Shown here: positions 29,972 through 39,954 of the stretch, piece after piece | How positions within the stretch are numbered: the stretch's first letter is position 1 | Layout: every line of letters starts with the position of its first letter | Translations under genes and position numbers: made by a program | NCBI RefSeq assembly: GCF_028657945.1 | Contig: NZ_CP059693.1 | Span: 5,518,001-5,582,000 of the forward strand | Direction of reading: 5' to 3' | DNA from: Thalassomonas haliotis | GTDB lineage: Bacteria; Pseudomonadota; Gammaproteobacteria; Enterobacterales; Alteromonadaceae | Length of the DNA stretch: 64,000 bases | The notes under the pieces: generated by a model | The model's input: only the letters and a program-made list of their open reading frames with translations | What the model was told of the DNA's origin: nothing | Database searches by the model: none

Positions 29972-31213
29972 ATGGCGGTGAGTAATGCAAAAGTTCCAGC
30001 CCCGAAAGCACTTGATAGTTTCACCTGGCAGGGAGTCAACCGCAAAGGCAAGAAAGTAAAAGGTGAGTTGTCTGCCGCCAGTGTCTTGGAGCTGAAAAGC
30101 CAGCTGAGAAAACAGGGCATCACTCCCGGGCGAATTAAAAAGAAGCCTAAACCCCTGTTTGGCCTTGGCGGCGATAAAGCCATAGTCGCTGCCGACATCG
30201 CGGTGATGACCCGACAAGTGGCCACTATGCTCGGTGCCGGTGTGCCTTTAGTGCAAACCATAGAAATGATCGGCAAGGGTCACAATAACGGCAATATGCA
30301 AAAGCTGCTGGGAGAAATCGGCAATAAACTCCAGTCCGGTATTCCACTTTCAGAATGTTTACGCGAACACCCGCTTTTTTTTGATGAACTATACTGCGAT
30401 CTGGTGCATTCAGGCGAGCAGTCCGGGGCATTGGAAACCATCTATGACCGCATCGCCACCTATAAAGAAAAAGCAGAAGCCCTGAAGGCAAAAATCAAAA
30501 AAGCCATGACCTACCCCATTGCCGTATTGGTGATTGCCACCATTGTCACCTCTATATTGTTAATCTTTGTGGTGCCGGTTTTTCAGGATATTTTTGCCGG
30601 TTTTGGCGCCGAACTGCCCGGCTTTACCCTGTTTGTCATCGGCATTTCTGAATTTATGCAAAGTTACTGGTATATGATGTTAGCGGCAATATTTATCGGC
30701 GGTTTCCTGTTTAAGCGCGCCCATAGAAACAGCCCTAAGCTGCGTGATAATGTTGATAAGAATATTCTCAAACTGCCGGTGATCGGGGAATTACTACAAA
30801 AAGCTGCCATCGCCCGTTATGCCAGAACCCTATCCACTACCTTTGCCGCCGGTGTTCCCTTAATCGACGCCCTGGCATCCGCGGCCGGCGCTTCCGGCAA
30901 CGCCGTCTTCAGGGATGCTATTTTGGAAATCCGCACCGAAGTTTCTTCCGGCATGCAAATGAATTTAGCCATGCGAAATTGCAGTATTTTCCCCGATATG
31001 GTGATCCAGATGGTTGCCATAGGGGAGGAGTCAGGGGCTGTTGATGACATGCTGGCAAAAGTGGCTACTGTATATGAACAAGAGGTCGATAACGCGGTAG
31101 ACTCATTGACTAGTTTACTTGAGCCTATGATAATGGCGGTTTTAGGCGTAGTAATTGGCGGACTTATCATCGCCATGTATCTACCCATTTTCCAAATCGG
31201 CATGATAGTGTAA
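29972..31213 (+). CDS. pilC: Type IV pilus inner-membrane platform protein PilC
   Basis: 413-residue GspF/PilC-family membrane protein that couples the motor ATPases to pilin assembly. Two homologous cytoplasmic helical domains (about 75-195 and 275-395), each followed by hydrophobic helices (about 180-205, 225-245, 385-408). Family motifs include FTRQ-like MTRQVATMLGAGVPLVQ and the second-repeat ARTLSTTFAAGVPLIDAL. AAGGTG sits 8 nt before the ATG. Same strand and order as in other type IVa loci. Confidence 0.95.
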   Translation: MAVSNAKVPAPKALDSFTWQGVNRKGKKVKGELSAASVLELKSQLRKQGITPGRIKKKPKPLFGLGGDKAIVAADIAVMTRQVATMLGAGVPLVQTIEMIGKGHNNGNMQKLLGEIGNKLQSGIPLSECLREHPLFFDELYCDLVHSGEQSGALETIYDRIATYKEKAEALKAKIKKAMTYPIAVLVIATIVTSILLIFVVPVFQDIFAGFGAELPGFTLFVIGISEFMQSYWYMMLAAIFIGGFLFKRAHRNSPKLRDNVDKNILKLPVIGELLQKAAIARYARTLSTTFAAGVPLIDALASAAGASGNAVFRDAILEIRTEVSSGMQMNLAMRNCSIFPDMVIQMVAIGEESGAVDDMLAKVATVYEQEVDNAVDSLTSLLEPMIMAVLGVVIGGLIIAMYLPIFQIGMIV

Positions 31214-31264
31214 ACCTGTCGCTCTCAACGCCCGGGAAAATAATAATTATATAAAGGTAATGCC

Positions 31265-32149
31265 GTGTTTGATGAGTTCACCTTACTGTTAACATCTTCC
31301 CCCTTATACCTGTACCTGACCGTGGCAGTGTTTTCACTGATGGTAGGCAGTTTTTTGAATGTCGTTATCTACCGCTTACCTAAGATGTTAGAGCACGAAT
31401 GGTATCTTGAGTGCAGGGAATACCTGGCCGATGAAGTGAAAAACAGCCCGGCAAAAACAACTCAGGCAATCACCTTATCATCCCCGGCTTCTACCTGCCC
31501 CCACTGCGGTCATGCCATCCGTTTTTATGAAAATATCCCCGTTATCAGCTGGTTATGGCTACGGGGAAAGTGCAGTCAATGCCAAAGGGCAATTTCCTGG
31601 CGCTACCCCCTGGTGGAAACGGCTACCGCCCTGCTCAGCTTAGTGATTGCCATGCATTATGGCGCAACATTACAAACCCTGTTGATGCTGATACTGACCT
31701 GGTGCCTGATTTGCCTGACGGTAATAGATTTCGACCATATGATCTTACCGGATCAAATCACCCTGCCCCTGGTTTGGCTGGGATTATTAATCAATATCAA
31801 CGGTACTTTTGTGCCCCTGGCCGATGCCGTTATCGGCGCTACCGCCGGTTATCTCAGCTTATTCAGTGTCTTCTGGCTGTTTAAACTGTTAACGGGTAAA
31901 GAAGGCATGGGTCAGGGCGATTTTAAGCTGTTGGCGGTTTTTGGCGCCTGGGCCGGCTGGCAACTATTACCGCTGTTGATCTTGATGGCATCTGCCGTCG
32001 GCGCCATTATCGGCATTGCCTTGATCGTCTTTAAAAACCATCAAAGAGACCAGGCCATCCCCTTCGGTCCCTACCTGGCCGTCGCCGGCTGGATCACTAT
32101 GTTATGGGGCATGCCGATGTGGCAATGGTACCTGGAACAATTAGGCTAA
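31265..32149 (+). CDS. pilD: Prepilin leader peptidase/N-methyltransferase PilD
   Basis: Polytopic inner-membrane aspartic protease that removes the pilin leader and methylates the new N-terminal Phe. 294 residues from a GTG start preceded by AAAGGT. N-terminal zinc-binding tetracysteine (CPHCGH and CSQCQ, about residues 78-107) and the two catalytic Asp motifs: VIDFDHMILPDQ and GMGQGDFKLLA. Follows pilC by 51 nt. Confidence 0.95.
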   Translation: MFDEFTLLLTSSPLYLYLTVAVFSLMVGSFLNVVIYRLPKMLEHEWYLECREYLADEVKNSPAKTTQAITLSSPASTCPHCGHAIRFYENIPVISWLWLRGKCSQCQRAISWRYPLVETATALLSLVIAMHYGATLQTLLMLILTWCLICLTVIDFDHMILPDQITLPLVWLGLLININGTFVPLADAVIGATAGYLSLFSVFWLFKLLTGKEGMGQGDFKLLAVFGAWAGWQLLPLLILMASAVGAIIGIALIVFKNHQRDQAIPFGPYLAVAGWITMLWGMPMWQWYLEQLG

Positions 32150-32224
32150 CCCCGGTTGGCAGTTAAGCACTTTTTACGGCGTAAGCAGCCGCTTTATTAT
32201 CTAAAATAATTTACATGGAAATTT

Positions 32225-32836
32225 ATGTCTGATTATATCATCGGCCTGACCGGCGGCATCGGCAGCGGAAAAACCACTATCGCCAATATGTTTGCCGATT
32301 TAAACGTCGCCATAGTGGATGCCGACATTGTCGCCCGGGAAGTCGTGGCGCCGGGCAGCCCCAGCCTGGAAAAAATAGCCCGACACTTTGGCCCTGAATT
32401 TATCGACAACAAGGGCGAACTTAACCGCGCCTTATTACGTACCCGCATCTTTAATCACCCGCAAGACAAAGCCTGGCTAAACCAGCTGTTACACCCGTTA
32501 ATTCGCCAGAACTTACTGACGCAGGCAAGACAGGCACCCGGGAGTTATTGTTTGCTGGTAGCGCCGCTGCTGATAGAAAATAAACTCCATACCCTGGTAG
32601 ACAGAGTATTGGTTGTTGATGTCAGTGAGGCAACACAAGTCGAACGCACCTTAAAACGTGATACCAGCTCGGCGCAAGAGATAAAGCTGATCATCAACAG
32701 CCAGGCATCTCGGCAGCAAAGGCTCGAAATCGCCGATGACGTACTTTTAAATGAGTCAGAAAACTTAGCACAAGCCCAAAAACAAGTTGCTGACATACAT
32801 AAAAAGTATCTACAAATGGCCAAAGAACAGACATGA
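32225..32836 (+). CDS. coaE: Dephospho-CoA kinase
   Basis: Last step of coenzyme A synthesis: phosphorylates the 3'-OH of dephospho-CoA. 203 residues with the P-loop GLTGGIGSGKTTIANMF at the N-terminus, DADIVAREVV and the LID region around the middle (LVAPLLIENKLH). Usual position between pilD and zapD. A 230-nt gap without an evident gene follows. Confidence 0.95.
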   Translation: MSDYIIGLTGGIGSGKTTIANMFADLNVAIVDADIVAREVVAPGSPSLEKIARHFGPEFIDNKGELNRALLRTRIFNHPQDKAWLNQLLHPLIRQNLLTQARQAPGSYCLLVAPLLIENKLHTLVDRVLVVDVSEATQVERTLKRDTSSAQEIKLIINSQASRQQRLEIADDVLLNESENLAQAQKQVADIHKKYLQMAKEQT

Positions 32837-33066
32837 ATTTCAAATGTCTAATGGATAAGGCTAAAAACAGTTACCGATTATCAGCAGCTGAGCGCTTTTG
32901 CCAAACTCGCCGGTTAGTGGTAAGTTAACCATTAGTCGGTTTAAACACATTTACTTGCAAATAATCGAAGCAAAAATACGGTAAAAAGCCAGTTATCAGG
33001 AAAAAAATTCGCCATTTTCACTATCTCTGGTTAATATAAGCATATTGGTATTGACAAAGTCTTGTT

Positions 33067-33816
33067 ATGACAACGGTTTTATACGAACATCCACTTAATG
33101 AACGCATTCGCAACTATTTAAAGTTAGAGCAGCTGTTTGCTCAAACTAATCTTTCTCATCTGCAAAACAATATCCAAACCGGGCACCAGGTGTTTTTCAA
33201 TGCGCTATTTGCCATTATCGACACTTTAGAGCGCAATGATATCCGTGGCGATTTAATCAAAGACCTGGAAAAGCTCGAACACAATTTAGGTAAATGGGTC
33301 GATGCCCCCAACATAGATATCAGCGCAATTGAAGTTAACCTGCAACAAACCAAAGGCTTGATCAGTCAGTTAAAAGTTACCCCGCCGCTATGGTGCCAGT
33401 TAAAAGACGACAAGTTGCTGTCGAGTATCAAACAAAGGTTTGCCATCCAGGGGGGAAGTTCAAGTTTTGATTTACCGCAATTGCAGTTCTGGTTGCATCA
33501 GGCGGGCGAAAAAATCCAATTGGATACCGAGTACTGGCTGTCGCTGTTAACACAGATTATCAGCGCCCTGGATTTGGTCTTGAAGTTCATTCGGCAAAGG
33601 GCGGCTTTTGAAGAGATTATCTCGGAAAATGGTTTTTACCAGGCTAACGGTGAAGGACTCTTGCTGCTGCGGATAAAAGTCCCGCAAAGTGCGGATTACT
33701 TTCCCACCGTCAGCGGTAATAAGTTCCGTTATTCCATTCGCTTTATGTTGCCCTGCGAAGAAGCCGGACGACGTTATTCCAATCAAAGTACCGCCTTTCA
33801 ACTGGCTCGCTGTTAA
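33067..33816 (+). CDS. zapD: Cell-division protein ZapD (YacF)
   Basis: Cytoplasmic FtsZ-binding protein that bundles FtsZ protofilaments and supports Z-ring assembly. 249 residues (E. coli 247); the N-terminus (LYEHPLNERIRNYLKLEQLF) aligns directly with E. coli ZapD, and the mostly helical first half plus beta-rich second half fit the family. No strong ribosome-binding site is visible before the ATG. Upstream DNA (32837-33066) shows no gene. yacG follows after 86 nt. Confidence 0.93.
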   Translation: MTTVLYEHPLNERIRNYLKLEQLFAQTNLSHLQNNIQTGHQVFFNALFAIIDTLERNDIRGDLIKDLEKLEHNLGKWVDAPNIDISAIEVNLQQTKGLISQLKVTPPLWCQLKDDKLLSSIKQRFAIQGGSSSFDLPQLQFWLHQAGEKIQLDTEYWLSLLTQIISALDLVLKFIRQRAAFEEIISENGFYQANGEGLLLLRIKVPQSADYFPTVSGNKFRYSIRFMLPCEEAGRRYSNQSTAFQLARC

Positions 33817-33902
33817 CCACGCAGAGTTAATTTTGGCGGTTAACATAGCCTTCATTTACAGATTTATTTATACTTAACACAAATCCTCTTTGCACTATTG
33901 TT

Positions 33903-34139
33903 ATGACCCTAAAAGTTCCTTGCCCGACCTGCAAAAAAGAAGTTCCCTGGCAGAGTAAAAGCACCTACCGGCCTTTTTGCTCGAAACGTTGCCAATTGAT
34001 TGATTTAGGCGACTGGGCCGAAGAAAGCAACAAGATTTCCCAACCGATCCAGGGCCCGGAAGTCATGACTGAAGATATGCTTGATGCACTGGAAAGCGAA
34101 TTTTTGCTGCACAACAAATTTTTTGTCGAGCCGGAATAA
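33903..34139 (+). CDS. yacG: DNA gyrase inhibitor YacG
   Basis: 78-residue zinc-finger protein (E. coli 65). Four cysteines CPTCKKEV and [15 protein letters not shown] make the DUF329 zinc site; the C-terminal tail is acidic. In E. coli YacG binds GyrB and inhibits gyrase when overproduced. It converges with mutT, and a 7-bp inverted repeat covers its stop. Confidence 0.93.
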   Translation: MTLKVPCPTCKKEVPWQSKSTYRPFCSKRCQLIDLGDWAEESNKISQPIQGPEVMTEDMLDALESEFLLHNKFFVEPE

Positions 34140-34146
34140 CCGGCTC
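34128..34146. terminator. Inverted repeat between convergent yacG and mutT
   Basis: GAGCCGG, AATAA, CCGGCTC: a perfect 7-bp stem spanning the yacG stop, without a T-tract on either strand. It could help stop converging transcription but is not a clear intrinsic terminator. Confidence 0.4.
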
Positions 34147-34162
34147 TACACTTATATGCTGT

Positions 34163-34561
34163 TTAGCCAAAAAAGTATTGTTTTACCTTTTCAACAATCT
34201 CCAGGTTGGCATCGGGGAAGTCAACCTCAGATAGCGCACTGACATCCAGCCATTGCTGCTCTTGCCCTTCCTGGGCCTCTGGTTCTCCCTGGAACTGATC
34301 AACAATAAACACTTCCAGCAAAACTTTTTTCACGCCGTAATCATGCTCGATATTGATTAACGGGCTACAGGCGAGCACATCTATCCCCACTTCCTCTTTA
34401 AGCTCACGTGAAAGCGCCTGGGCGACGGTTTCATCACTTTCCACCTTCCCCCCGGGAAATTCCCATTTACCGGCCATATGGGTGCCTTCAAGACGCCTGG
34501 TAAGGAAAGTTTCCTGCTCACGGCAAATCACCCCAACCGCTACATGTACCCGCTTACTCAT
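34163..34561 (-). CDS. mutT: 8-oxo-dGTP diphosphatase MutT
   Basis: Nudix hydrolase that removes 8-oxo-dGTP from the nucleotide pool, preventing A-to-C transversions. 132 residues (E. coli 129). The Nudix box is complete: G-K-V-E-S-D-E, then seven residues, R-E-L-K-E-E-V-G, at about residues 37-59. Position next to secA and yacG is the standard one. It reads in the same direction as secA, 196 nt downstream of it. Confidence 0.93.
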   Translation of the reverse strand: MSKRVHVAVGVICREQETFLTRRLEGTHMAGKWEFPGGKVESDETVAQALSRELKEEVGIDVLACSPLINIEHDYGVKKVLLEVFIVDQFQGEPEAQEGQEQQWLDVSALSEVDFPDANLEIVEKVKQYFFG

Positions 34562-34706
34562 AAAATTTTCCTTACAACTTATAGAACTTGTTTTTTATCT
34601 TAAAAATCGCCGTTCTTTCACCTCCATGTGATCACGGCATTACCTGCAGGGATGCTGGTACTTAGCTTACGTCCGGAACAAGTAAGCTGACTTTGCTTCC
34701 TGCATA

Positions 34707-34734
34707 TAAAAATGCCAGTCACTGGACTGGCATT
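34707..34734 (-). terminator. Terminator of secA
   Basis: On the minus strand stem AATGCCAGTC/GACTGGCATT with a CAGT loop, followed by further T residues, 23 nt after the secA stop. The remaining 34562-34706 shows no gene. Confidence 0.92.
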
Positions 34735-34756
34735 GAATGACTTTGCTAAGTAACGA

Positions 34757-37441
34757 TTAACTCAGTTTACCGTGACATTGCTTATACTTCTTACCTGAGC
34801 CACAAGGACAAGGTTCGTTGCGCCCTACCCTTGGCTGTTCCGGCTGCGCGGCGGCAGGATTATTCACCGACTCGTGGTTAAACTCTTTCGGCACTTCTTC
34901 GGCTTTTCTGTGTTGTTCTTCAACCGCTTCAACATCAGATTCCGCCTGGATCTGTACCTTGCTTAAAATACCGATCACGTCATATTTGAGGTTTTCCAGC
35001 ATTTCAGAGAATAACTCGAAAGATTCACGCTTATATTCCTGCTTAGGATTCTTCTGGGCATAACCGCGCAGATGAATACCCTGGCGCAAGTGATCCATCG
35101 CCGACAAGTGTTCTTTCCAGTGAGAGTCCAGGCTTTGCAGCATAACCGCTTTTTCAAACTGACGCAGCACATCGGCGCCCACCTGCTCTTCTTTTGCCTG
35201 GTACGTGGCTTCAAACTCGGCAACAATTTTCTCACGCAAGGTTTCTTCGTGTAATTTCTTATCTTCTTCAAGCCACTGGGCAACAGGCAAGCTGGTATTA
35301 AGCTCGCCTTTTAAGCGCTCTTCCAGGCCGGGCACATCCCACATTTCTTCCAGAGATTGCGGCGGAATATGCTGATCGATGATACCGTTGATAACATCGC
35401 TGCGAATGGCAAGTACCACATCTTTGATATCGGCTTCGTCCAACAACTCGTTACGCTGCTCGTAAATCACCTTACGCTGGTCATTGGCAACATCATCAAA
35501 TTCCAATAACTGTTTACGCATATCGAAGTTGCGGCCTTCAACCTTACGCTGGGCGTTTTCGATGCTGCGGGTTACCCAGGGATGCTCAATGGCTTCACCA
35601 TGTTCCATACCCAGTTTACGCATCATGTTGGCAATACGCTCTGAGGCGAAAATACGCATCAGGCCATCTTCCATCGACAGGTAGAAACGGGTTGAACCGG
35701 CATCACCCTGACGACCCGAACGGCCGCGTAGCTGGTTATCAATACGACGGGATTCATGACGCTCGGTGGCAACAATATGCAAACCACCCAGTCCTAAGAC
35801 TTTTTCATGTGCTTCCTGCCATTCGGCTTTCACCTTGGCAATTTGTTCTTCGCTGGGGTTGTTTAACTTGGCAATCATGGCATCGAGGTTACCGCCAAGC
35901 ACGATATCGGTACCACGGCCCGCCATATTGGTGGCGATGGTCACCGCCCCTTCTTTACCGGCATCGGCAACAATTTCTGCTTCCTGTGCGTGGAACTTGG
36001 CATTAAGCACCTTATGCTTGATCTTTGCCTTGTTCAGGAACTGGGATAAAAACTCGGAAGTTTCAATACTGATAGTACCCACCAGCACCGGCTGGCCACG
36101 CTCAACACAATCTTTAATGTCTTCAAGAATCGCTTCAAATTTCTCTTCCGCGGTCAGGTAGATTAAATCCGCCCGGTCGTCACGGATCATCGCCCGGTTG
36201 GTTGGAATGATCACGGTTTCCAGACCATAAATGTGCTGGAATTCGAATGCTTCGGTATCGGCGGTACCTGTCATACCGGATAATTTTTCATAAAGACGGA
36301 AGTAGTTCTGGAAAGTAATAGATGCCAGGGTCTGGTTTTCATTCTGAATGTTGACCTCTTCCTTCGCCTCTACCGCCTGATGTAAACCTTCTGACCAGCG
36401 GCGGCCTTCCATAGTACGGCCGGTATGTTCGTCAACGATGACGATCTCGCCTTCTTTAACGATATAATCGACGTCTTTCTGGAACAGTTTATGAGCGCGC
36501 AGGCCCGCCATCACATGATGCAGCAGGGAAATATTGCTGGCGGCAAACAGCGATTCGCCGTCTTTGATCAGGCCTTTTTCCTGCATAATTTCTTCTATGC
36601 GCACCTGGCCGCGTTCGGTCAAATAAACCTGTTTCGATTTTTCATCTACGGTAAAGTCGCCGGTGCTTTCTTCACCTTCCTTATCTTCTTCTTCCTGCTG
36701 CTCTAAGCTAGGAATGATAGTATTCACCATACGGTAAAGTTCAGAGCTGTCTTCCGCTTGTCCGGAAATAATCAAAGGGGTACGGGCTTCATCAATTAAG
36801 ATGGAGTCGACTTCATCGATAATGGCAAAATTCAGCTTTTTCTGTGCCCGCTCTGACGGCGCAAAGGCCATATTATCGCGCAGGTAATCGAAACCGAATT
36901 CGTTGTTGGTGCCGTAGGTGATATCTGCCTGATAAGCTTCCTGCTTATCGGTCGGAGACATGCCCGGAATATTACAGCCTACCGTCATACCAAGGAAAGA
37001 AAATAACGGACGGCTCCAGTCGGCATCACGACAGGCCAGGTAGTCATTGACGGTAATAACATGAACGCCGTTGCCGGTTAAGGCATTCAGGTAAGCCGGC
37101 AGGGTTGCGGTTAAGGTTTTACCTTCACCGGTACGCATTTCGGCGATTTGGCCGTTATGCAGCACCATACCGCCTATCATTTGTACGTCGAAGTGACGCA
37201 TGCCAAAGACACGCTTACTGGCTTCACGCACTACGGCAAAGGCTTCGGGTAAGATATGCTCAAGCGTTTCATTGTTCTCTAAACGCTCTTTAAACTCAGC
37301 CGTTTTGTTTTTTAGCTCTTCATCACTCAGCGCTTCAATCACTGGCTCTAAGGCATTTATTTTATTGACTTCTTTTCGCATTTGCTTAAGTAGTCTGTCG
37401 TTGCGACTACCAAACAGCTTTGTTAATAACTTTACAAACAT
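34757..37441 (-). CDS. secA: Preprotein translocase ATPase SecA
   Basis: Motor ATPase of the Sec pathway that pushes unfolded preproteins through SecYEG. 894 residues (E. coli 901). NBD1 with Walker [18 protein letters not shown] and the DEAD-like [22 protein letters not shown]2 with [11 protein letters not shown] and the [11 protein letters not shown] segment; helical scaffold and wing domains; a C-terminal linker and SEC-C zinc motif ([13 protein letters not shown]) that binds SecB and lipids. Upstream is an M23 peptidase gene; no secM is seen in this window. Confidence 0.98.
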   Translation of the reverse strand: MFVKLLTKLFGSRNDRLLKQMRKEVNKINALEPVIEALSDEELKNKTAEFKERLENNETLEHILPEAFAVVREASKRVFGMRHFDVQMIGGMVLHNGQIAEMRTGEGKTLTATLPAYLNALTGNGVHVITVNDYLACRDADWSRPLFSFLGMTVGCNIPGMSPTDKQEAYQADITYGTNNEFGFDYLRDNMAFAPSERAQKKLNFAIIDEVDSILIDEARTPLIISGQAEDSSELYRMVNTIIPSLEQQEEEDKEGEESTGDFTVDEKSKQVYLTERGQVRIEEIMQEKGLIKDGESLFAASNISLLHHVMAGLRAHKLFQKDVDYIVKEGEIVIVDEHTGRTMEGRRWSEGLHQAVEAKEEVNIQNENQTLASITFQNYFRLYEKLSGMTGTADTEAFEFQHIYGLETVIIPTNRAMIRDDRADLIYLTAEEKFEAILEDIKDCVERGQPVLVGTISIETSEFLSQFLNKAKIKHKVLNAKFHAQEAEIVADAGKEGAVTIATNMAGRGTDIVLGGNLDAMIAKLNNPSEEQIAKVKAEWQEAHEKVLGLGGLHIVATERHESRRIDNQLRGRSGRQGDAGSTRFYLSMEDGLMRIFASERIANMMRKLGMEHGEAIEHPWVTRSIENAQRKVEGRNFDMRKQLLEFDDVANDQRKVIYEQRNELLDEADIKDVVLAIRSDVINGIIDQHIPPQSLEEMWDVPGLEERLKGELNTSLPVAQWLEEDKKLHEETLREKIVAEFEATYQAKEEQVGADVLRQFEKAVMLQSLDSHWKEHLSAMDHLRQGIHLRGYAQKNPKQEYKRESFELFSEMLENLKYDVIGILSKVQIQAESDVEAVEEQHRKAEEVPKEFNHESVNNPAAAQPEQPRVGRNEPCPCGSGKKYKQCHGKLS

Positions 37442-37487
37442 CTTGTTAAACCATGTAATTGAAGAAAATCTTCATCCTAAAAATAAA

Positions 37488-37509
37488 GTGATCGGCCAAA
37501 GCCGATCAC
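37488..37509 (-). terminator. Terminator of the M23 peptidase gene
   Basis: Perfect 9-bp stem GTGATCGGC/GCCGATCAC with a 4-nt loop; on the minus strand it is followed by TTTATTTTT. It separates the peptidase gene from secA. Confidence 0.88.
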
Positions 37510-37531
37510 AAAAAACGAATTTTACCAATAT

Positions 37532-38437
37532 TTATTTGGCTTTACGATACACGTACTTAATTGGATTGATCTGGTTACCGTTACGTAAGATTTCATAGTG
37601 AACATGGGGACCGGTTGAACGGCCCGTGCTTCCCATCCGGGCAATCACCTGTCCCTTACTGACCACATCGCCCACTTTTACCAATAAAGTCTTATTATGC
37701 CCGTATCTGGTTTTAAGGCCAGCGCCATGGTCAATTTCGATTAAATTACCATAGCCATACCGCGGTTCGGCCCAGCTTACCACACCCGATGCCGTGGCAA
37801 TAATCGCAGCATCTTCCTTGCCGGCAAAATCAACCCCTTTATGCATGGCAGGGCGGCCGCTAAAGGGATCCTTGCGCATACCAAAGTAGGAAGACAACCA
37901 GCCTTTACTGATTGGTCGACCAGATAAATAACTGCTGTTCTCTATATGGTGTCCCAAAGTCACAGATTCAAGCAATTGCAGCTGTTTTTCTTCACGATTT
38001 ATTTGCCCGGTCAAATCACTGATGCTTAACAGCAAATCTGACAGAGACAAAAACTGGGGATCATCGACCTCAGACAACGGGCCGCCGCTGGGGGGCAACT
38101 CGCCAAAATTAAACTCTTTTTCCGGGATATTAGCTTCACTGGCCAATCTGTCCCCCAAAGCATTTAATCTTAATACCTGGCTTTGCAACTCGGCTAACCT
38201 TAAGGTCAGCGCCATTAACTGCTGCTCATCGGCATGGGAGTCTACCAAATCTTGCTGGTCGAAATCTTGATTTAGCGCGTAATTATTCTGGCTTGGCACC
38301 TCATCGGCGGTAAACATTAAGTGAAAAATAACACCCGAGGCCAGGGCAAACGCCGAAACAGCGGAGATCCAATGAAATTTATTCAACTTCATTGAGAATC
38401 TTACATTCTTTCCGCGGTACAGTAGTGTTAAACTCAT
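37532..38437 (-). CDS. Membrane-anchored M23 family peptidase
   Basis: 301 residues: a cytoplasmic basic N-terminus, one membrane helix (about 24-44), a periplasmic coiled-coil (about 75-100), and a C-terminal LytM/peptidase_M23 domain. The zinc/catalytic residues are intact: H-K-G-V-D-F (HxxxD) and the later HVH of GPHVHYEI. Such enzymes cut peptidoglycan cross-bridges; this one could act in growth or division. It is divergent from dciA with only 28 nt between the start codons, and lies upstream of secA in the same direction. Confidence 0.92.
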   Translation of the reverse strand: MSLTLLYRGKNVRFSMKLNKFHWISAVSAFALASGVIFHLMFTADEVPSQNNYALNQDFDQQDLVDSHADEQQLMALTLRLAELQSQVLRLNALGDRLASEANIPEKEFNFGELPPSGGPLSEVDDPQFLSLSDLLLSISDLTGQINREEKQLQLLESVTLGHHIENSSYLSGRPISKGWLSSYFGMRKDPFSGRPAMHKGVDFAGKEDAAIIATASGVVSWAEPRYGYGNLIEIDHGAGLKTRYGHNKTLLVKVGDVVSKGQVIARMGSTGRSTGPHVHYEILRNGNQINPIKYVYRKAK

Positions 38438-38465
38438 ATTAATTTATATTTTCCGATGTCTGAAC

Positions 38466-38933
38466 ATGGCGCGTAAGTCAAAAAAACCTGCAGATATGTC
38501 AGCTCTGTTCCAATCAACGACAGGCACTTTGGCACAAATTCAACGAAAAACCAACTCTTTGGCAATATTAGCCGATATTGTACGTCAAATTTGCCCCGAT
38601 CTGCCAGAGGACGTTTGGAAAGTCGCCAACTTTCATTCGAATACTTTGATTATAGAGGTTAAATCTCCGGTCTGGTCACAAAGGCTGCAATTTGAGCGCA
38701 TGAAAATTTGCCGGCAATTGCAAATTGAAACCGATGATCAGTTCCAGCAAATCGAGATCAAGGTCAACCCCCACCAGCACAGGCGCTTCCCGACAAAAGA
38801 AGAACAAGACAAACCGGTAAAATCTCAGGTGCTATCGCAAAAAACCGCCGAGCAACTGCTTGCCGTCGCCGACAATGCCCCCAAGGGGTTAAAAGAAAAA
38901 CTGGAGAAATTGGCAAAACACGTTAAAAAATAA
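38466..38933 (+). CDS. dciA: DciA-like replicative-helicase operator (DUF721)
   Basis: 155-residue DUF721 protein. DciA is the ancestral bacterial loader of the replicative helicase DnaB, found where the phage-derived DnaC is absent. The KH-like DUF721 domain covers about residues 20-105 (DLPEDVWKVANFHSNTLIIE followed by SPVWSQRLQFER); the C-terminal third is charged and low in complexity. It is divergent from the M23 gene and marks the left edge of the accessory block at 39-48 kb. Confidence 0.88.
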   Translation: MARKSKKPADMSALFQSTTGTLAQIQRKTNSLAILADIVRQICPDLPEDVWKVANFHSNTLIIEVKSPVWSQRLQFERMKICRQLQIETDDQFQQIEIKVNPHQHRRFPTKEEQDKPVKSQVLSQKTAEQLLAVADNAPKGLKEKLEKLAKHVKK

Positions 38934-39129
38934 CCGGAAAATACCAGTGCGAAACTTCGCTGACTGCCCTGGTCACAAACAGACTACAACAAGCTTAATC
39001 AACAACTCTGATGTTGCCACTAAGTAGTCCAGCAAGATATCAAACACTTAACAAAAGTTATGATGCGGCCTTTCTACCCGGACCCGTTAAGCCTTAACTT
39101 TTTTTAAAACCCTCTTCGGCTTCAGCTGA

Positions 39130-39951
39130 TTAAGATAAAGCTTCCTGACTTAAAGTGCCCTCTGCAATTTTAGCCACGACCCCGGTCATCGACGCATTAA
39201 ACCGTACATCCAGTGTTATCTCGATAACCCCACCGGGCATTAGCACCGAAATTTTCTCCCGACACAAACCCAGACAATGGACAACAGCCGCTGCCGCAAC
39301 ACTACTGCTACCGGACGCCAGGGTATAACCGGCGCCCCGCTCCCATATTTCAACCTGTATTTTCCCCTGTTCCAGGACTTTAACAAACTGGACATTCGTT
39401 CTGTTACTAAAACCAGCAGCAGATTCGATTAGCGGCCCATATGTTGTCGCCAGCTTAGGCGTTAACTCATCAACTAAAATAACAAAATGAGGGTTACCGA
39501 CATTAGCCCGATAACCGGTAAACGTTTTACCCAAGACAAGAATATCTTCGGGGGCCGCGGTAGCAGCTTCCGAAACCTTATGGCTAAAAGCGACTTGTCC
39601 CATCTCCACCGTGACTGACTTTCCCGACGGGCAAACGGAGGCTGAAACTACTCCACCGGGGGTTTCAATAAAAAAAGGCTTGCTGGAGACCAATTGGCGA
39701 TCCCAAAGGTAACGGGAAAAAATTCGCAAACCATTGCCACTTTTTTCCGCTTCGCTGCCGTCGGGGTTAAAGATCTTTAAGGCAAAATCGCAGCTGTTAC
39801 CCGGCAAAGGGCCATAAAGTACCCCGTCTGAACCTATGCCGTAGTGGCGATGGCATAAGGTGATAATGTCATCTTGGCTGAGCCGGTTAACCTCTTTTGG
39901 ATCGACCACCAGGTAATCATTACCTAAAGCATGATATTTAGTAAACTTCAT
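39130..39951 (-). CDS. DapF-like protein lacking both catalytic cysteines
   Basis: 273 residues matching the two-domain diaminopimelate epimerase fold from start (FTKYHALGNDYLVVD) to end. Substrate-shaping residues are kept: Asn11, Asn62 (FNPDGSEAE), Asn153 (VGNPHF), Asn186 and Glu204-Arg205 (ERGAG). The two catalytic Cys are replaced by Ser: EKSGNG (Ser71, normally CGNG) and LASGSSS (Ser213, normally ACG). The normal two-base thiol mechanism should therefore be lost or much weaker. Its gene is 3 nt after a ridA gene on the same strand, so they are probably one unit. It is not likely to be the cell's lysine-pathway DapF. It may be an epimerase for another amino acid or a different reaction; function unknown. 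Confidence 0.85.
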   Translation of the reverse strand: MKFTKYHALGNDYLVVDPKEVNRLSQDDIITLCHRHYGIGSDGVLYGPLPGNSCDFALKIFNPDGSEAEKSGNGLRIFSRYLWDRQLVSSKPFFIETPGGVVSASVCPSGKSVTVEMGQVAFSHKVSEAATAAPEDILVLGKTFTGYRANVGNPHFVILVDELTPKLATTYGPLIESAAGFSNRTNVQFVKVLEQGKIQVEIWERGAGYTLASGSSSVAAAAVVHCLGLCREKISVLMPGGVIEITLDVRFNASMTGVVAKIAEGTLSQEALS

Positions 39952-39954
39952 GCT

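Noticed and set aside
34128-34146. CRISPR or REP-type repeat at the yacG-mutT junction
   Set aside because: Only a single 7-bp inverted repeat; no further copies or spacers. No CRISPR array was seen anywhere in the window.
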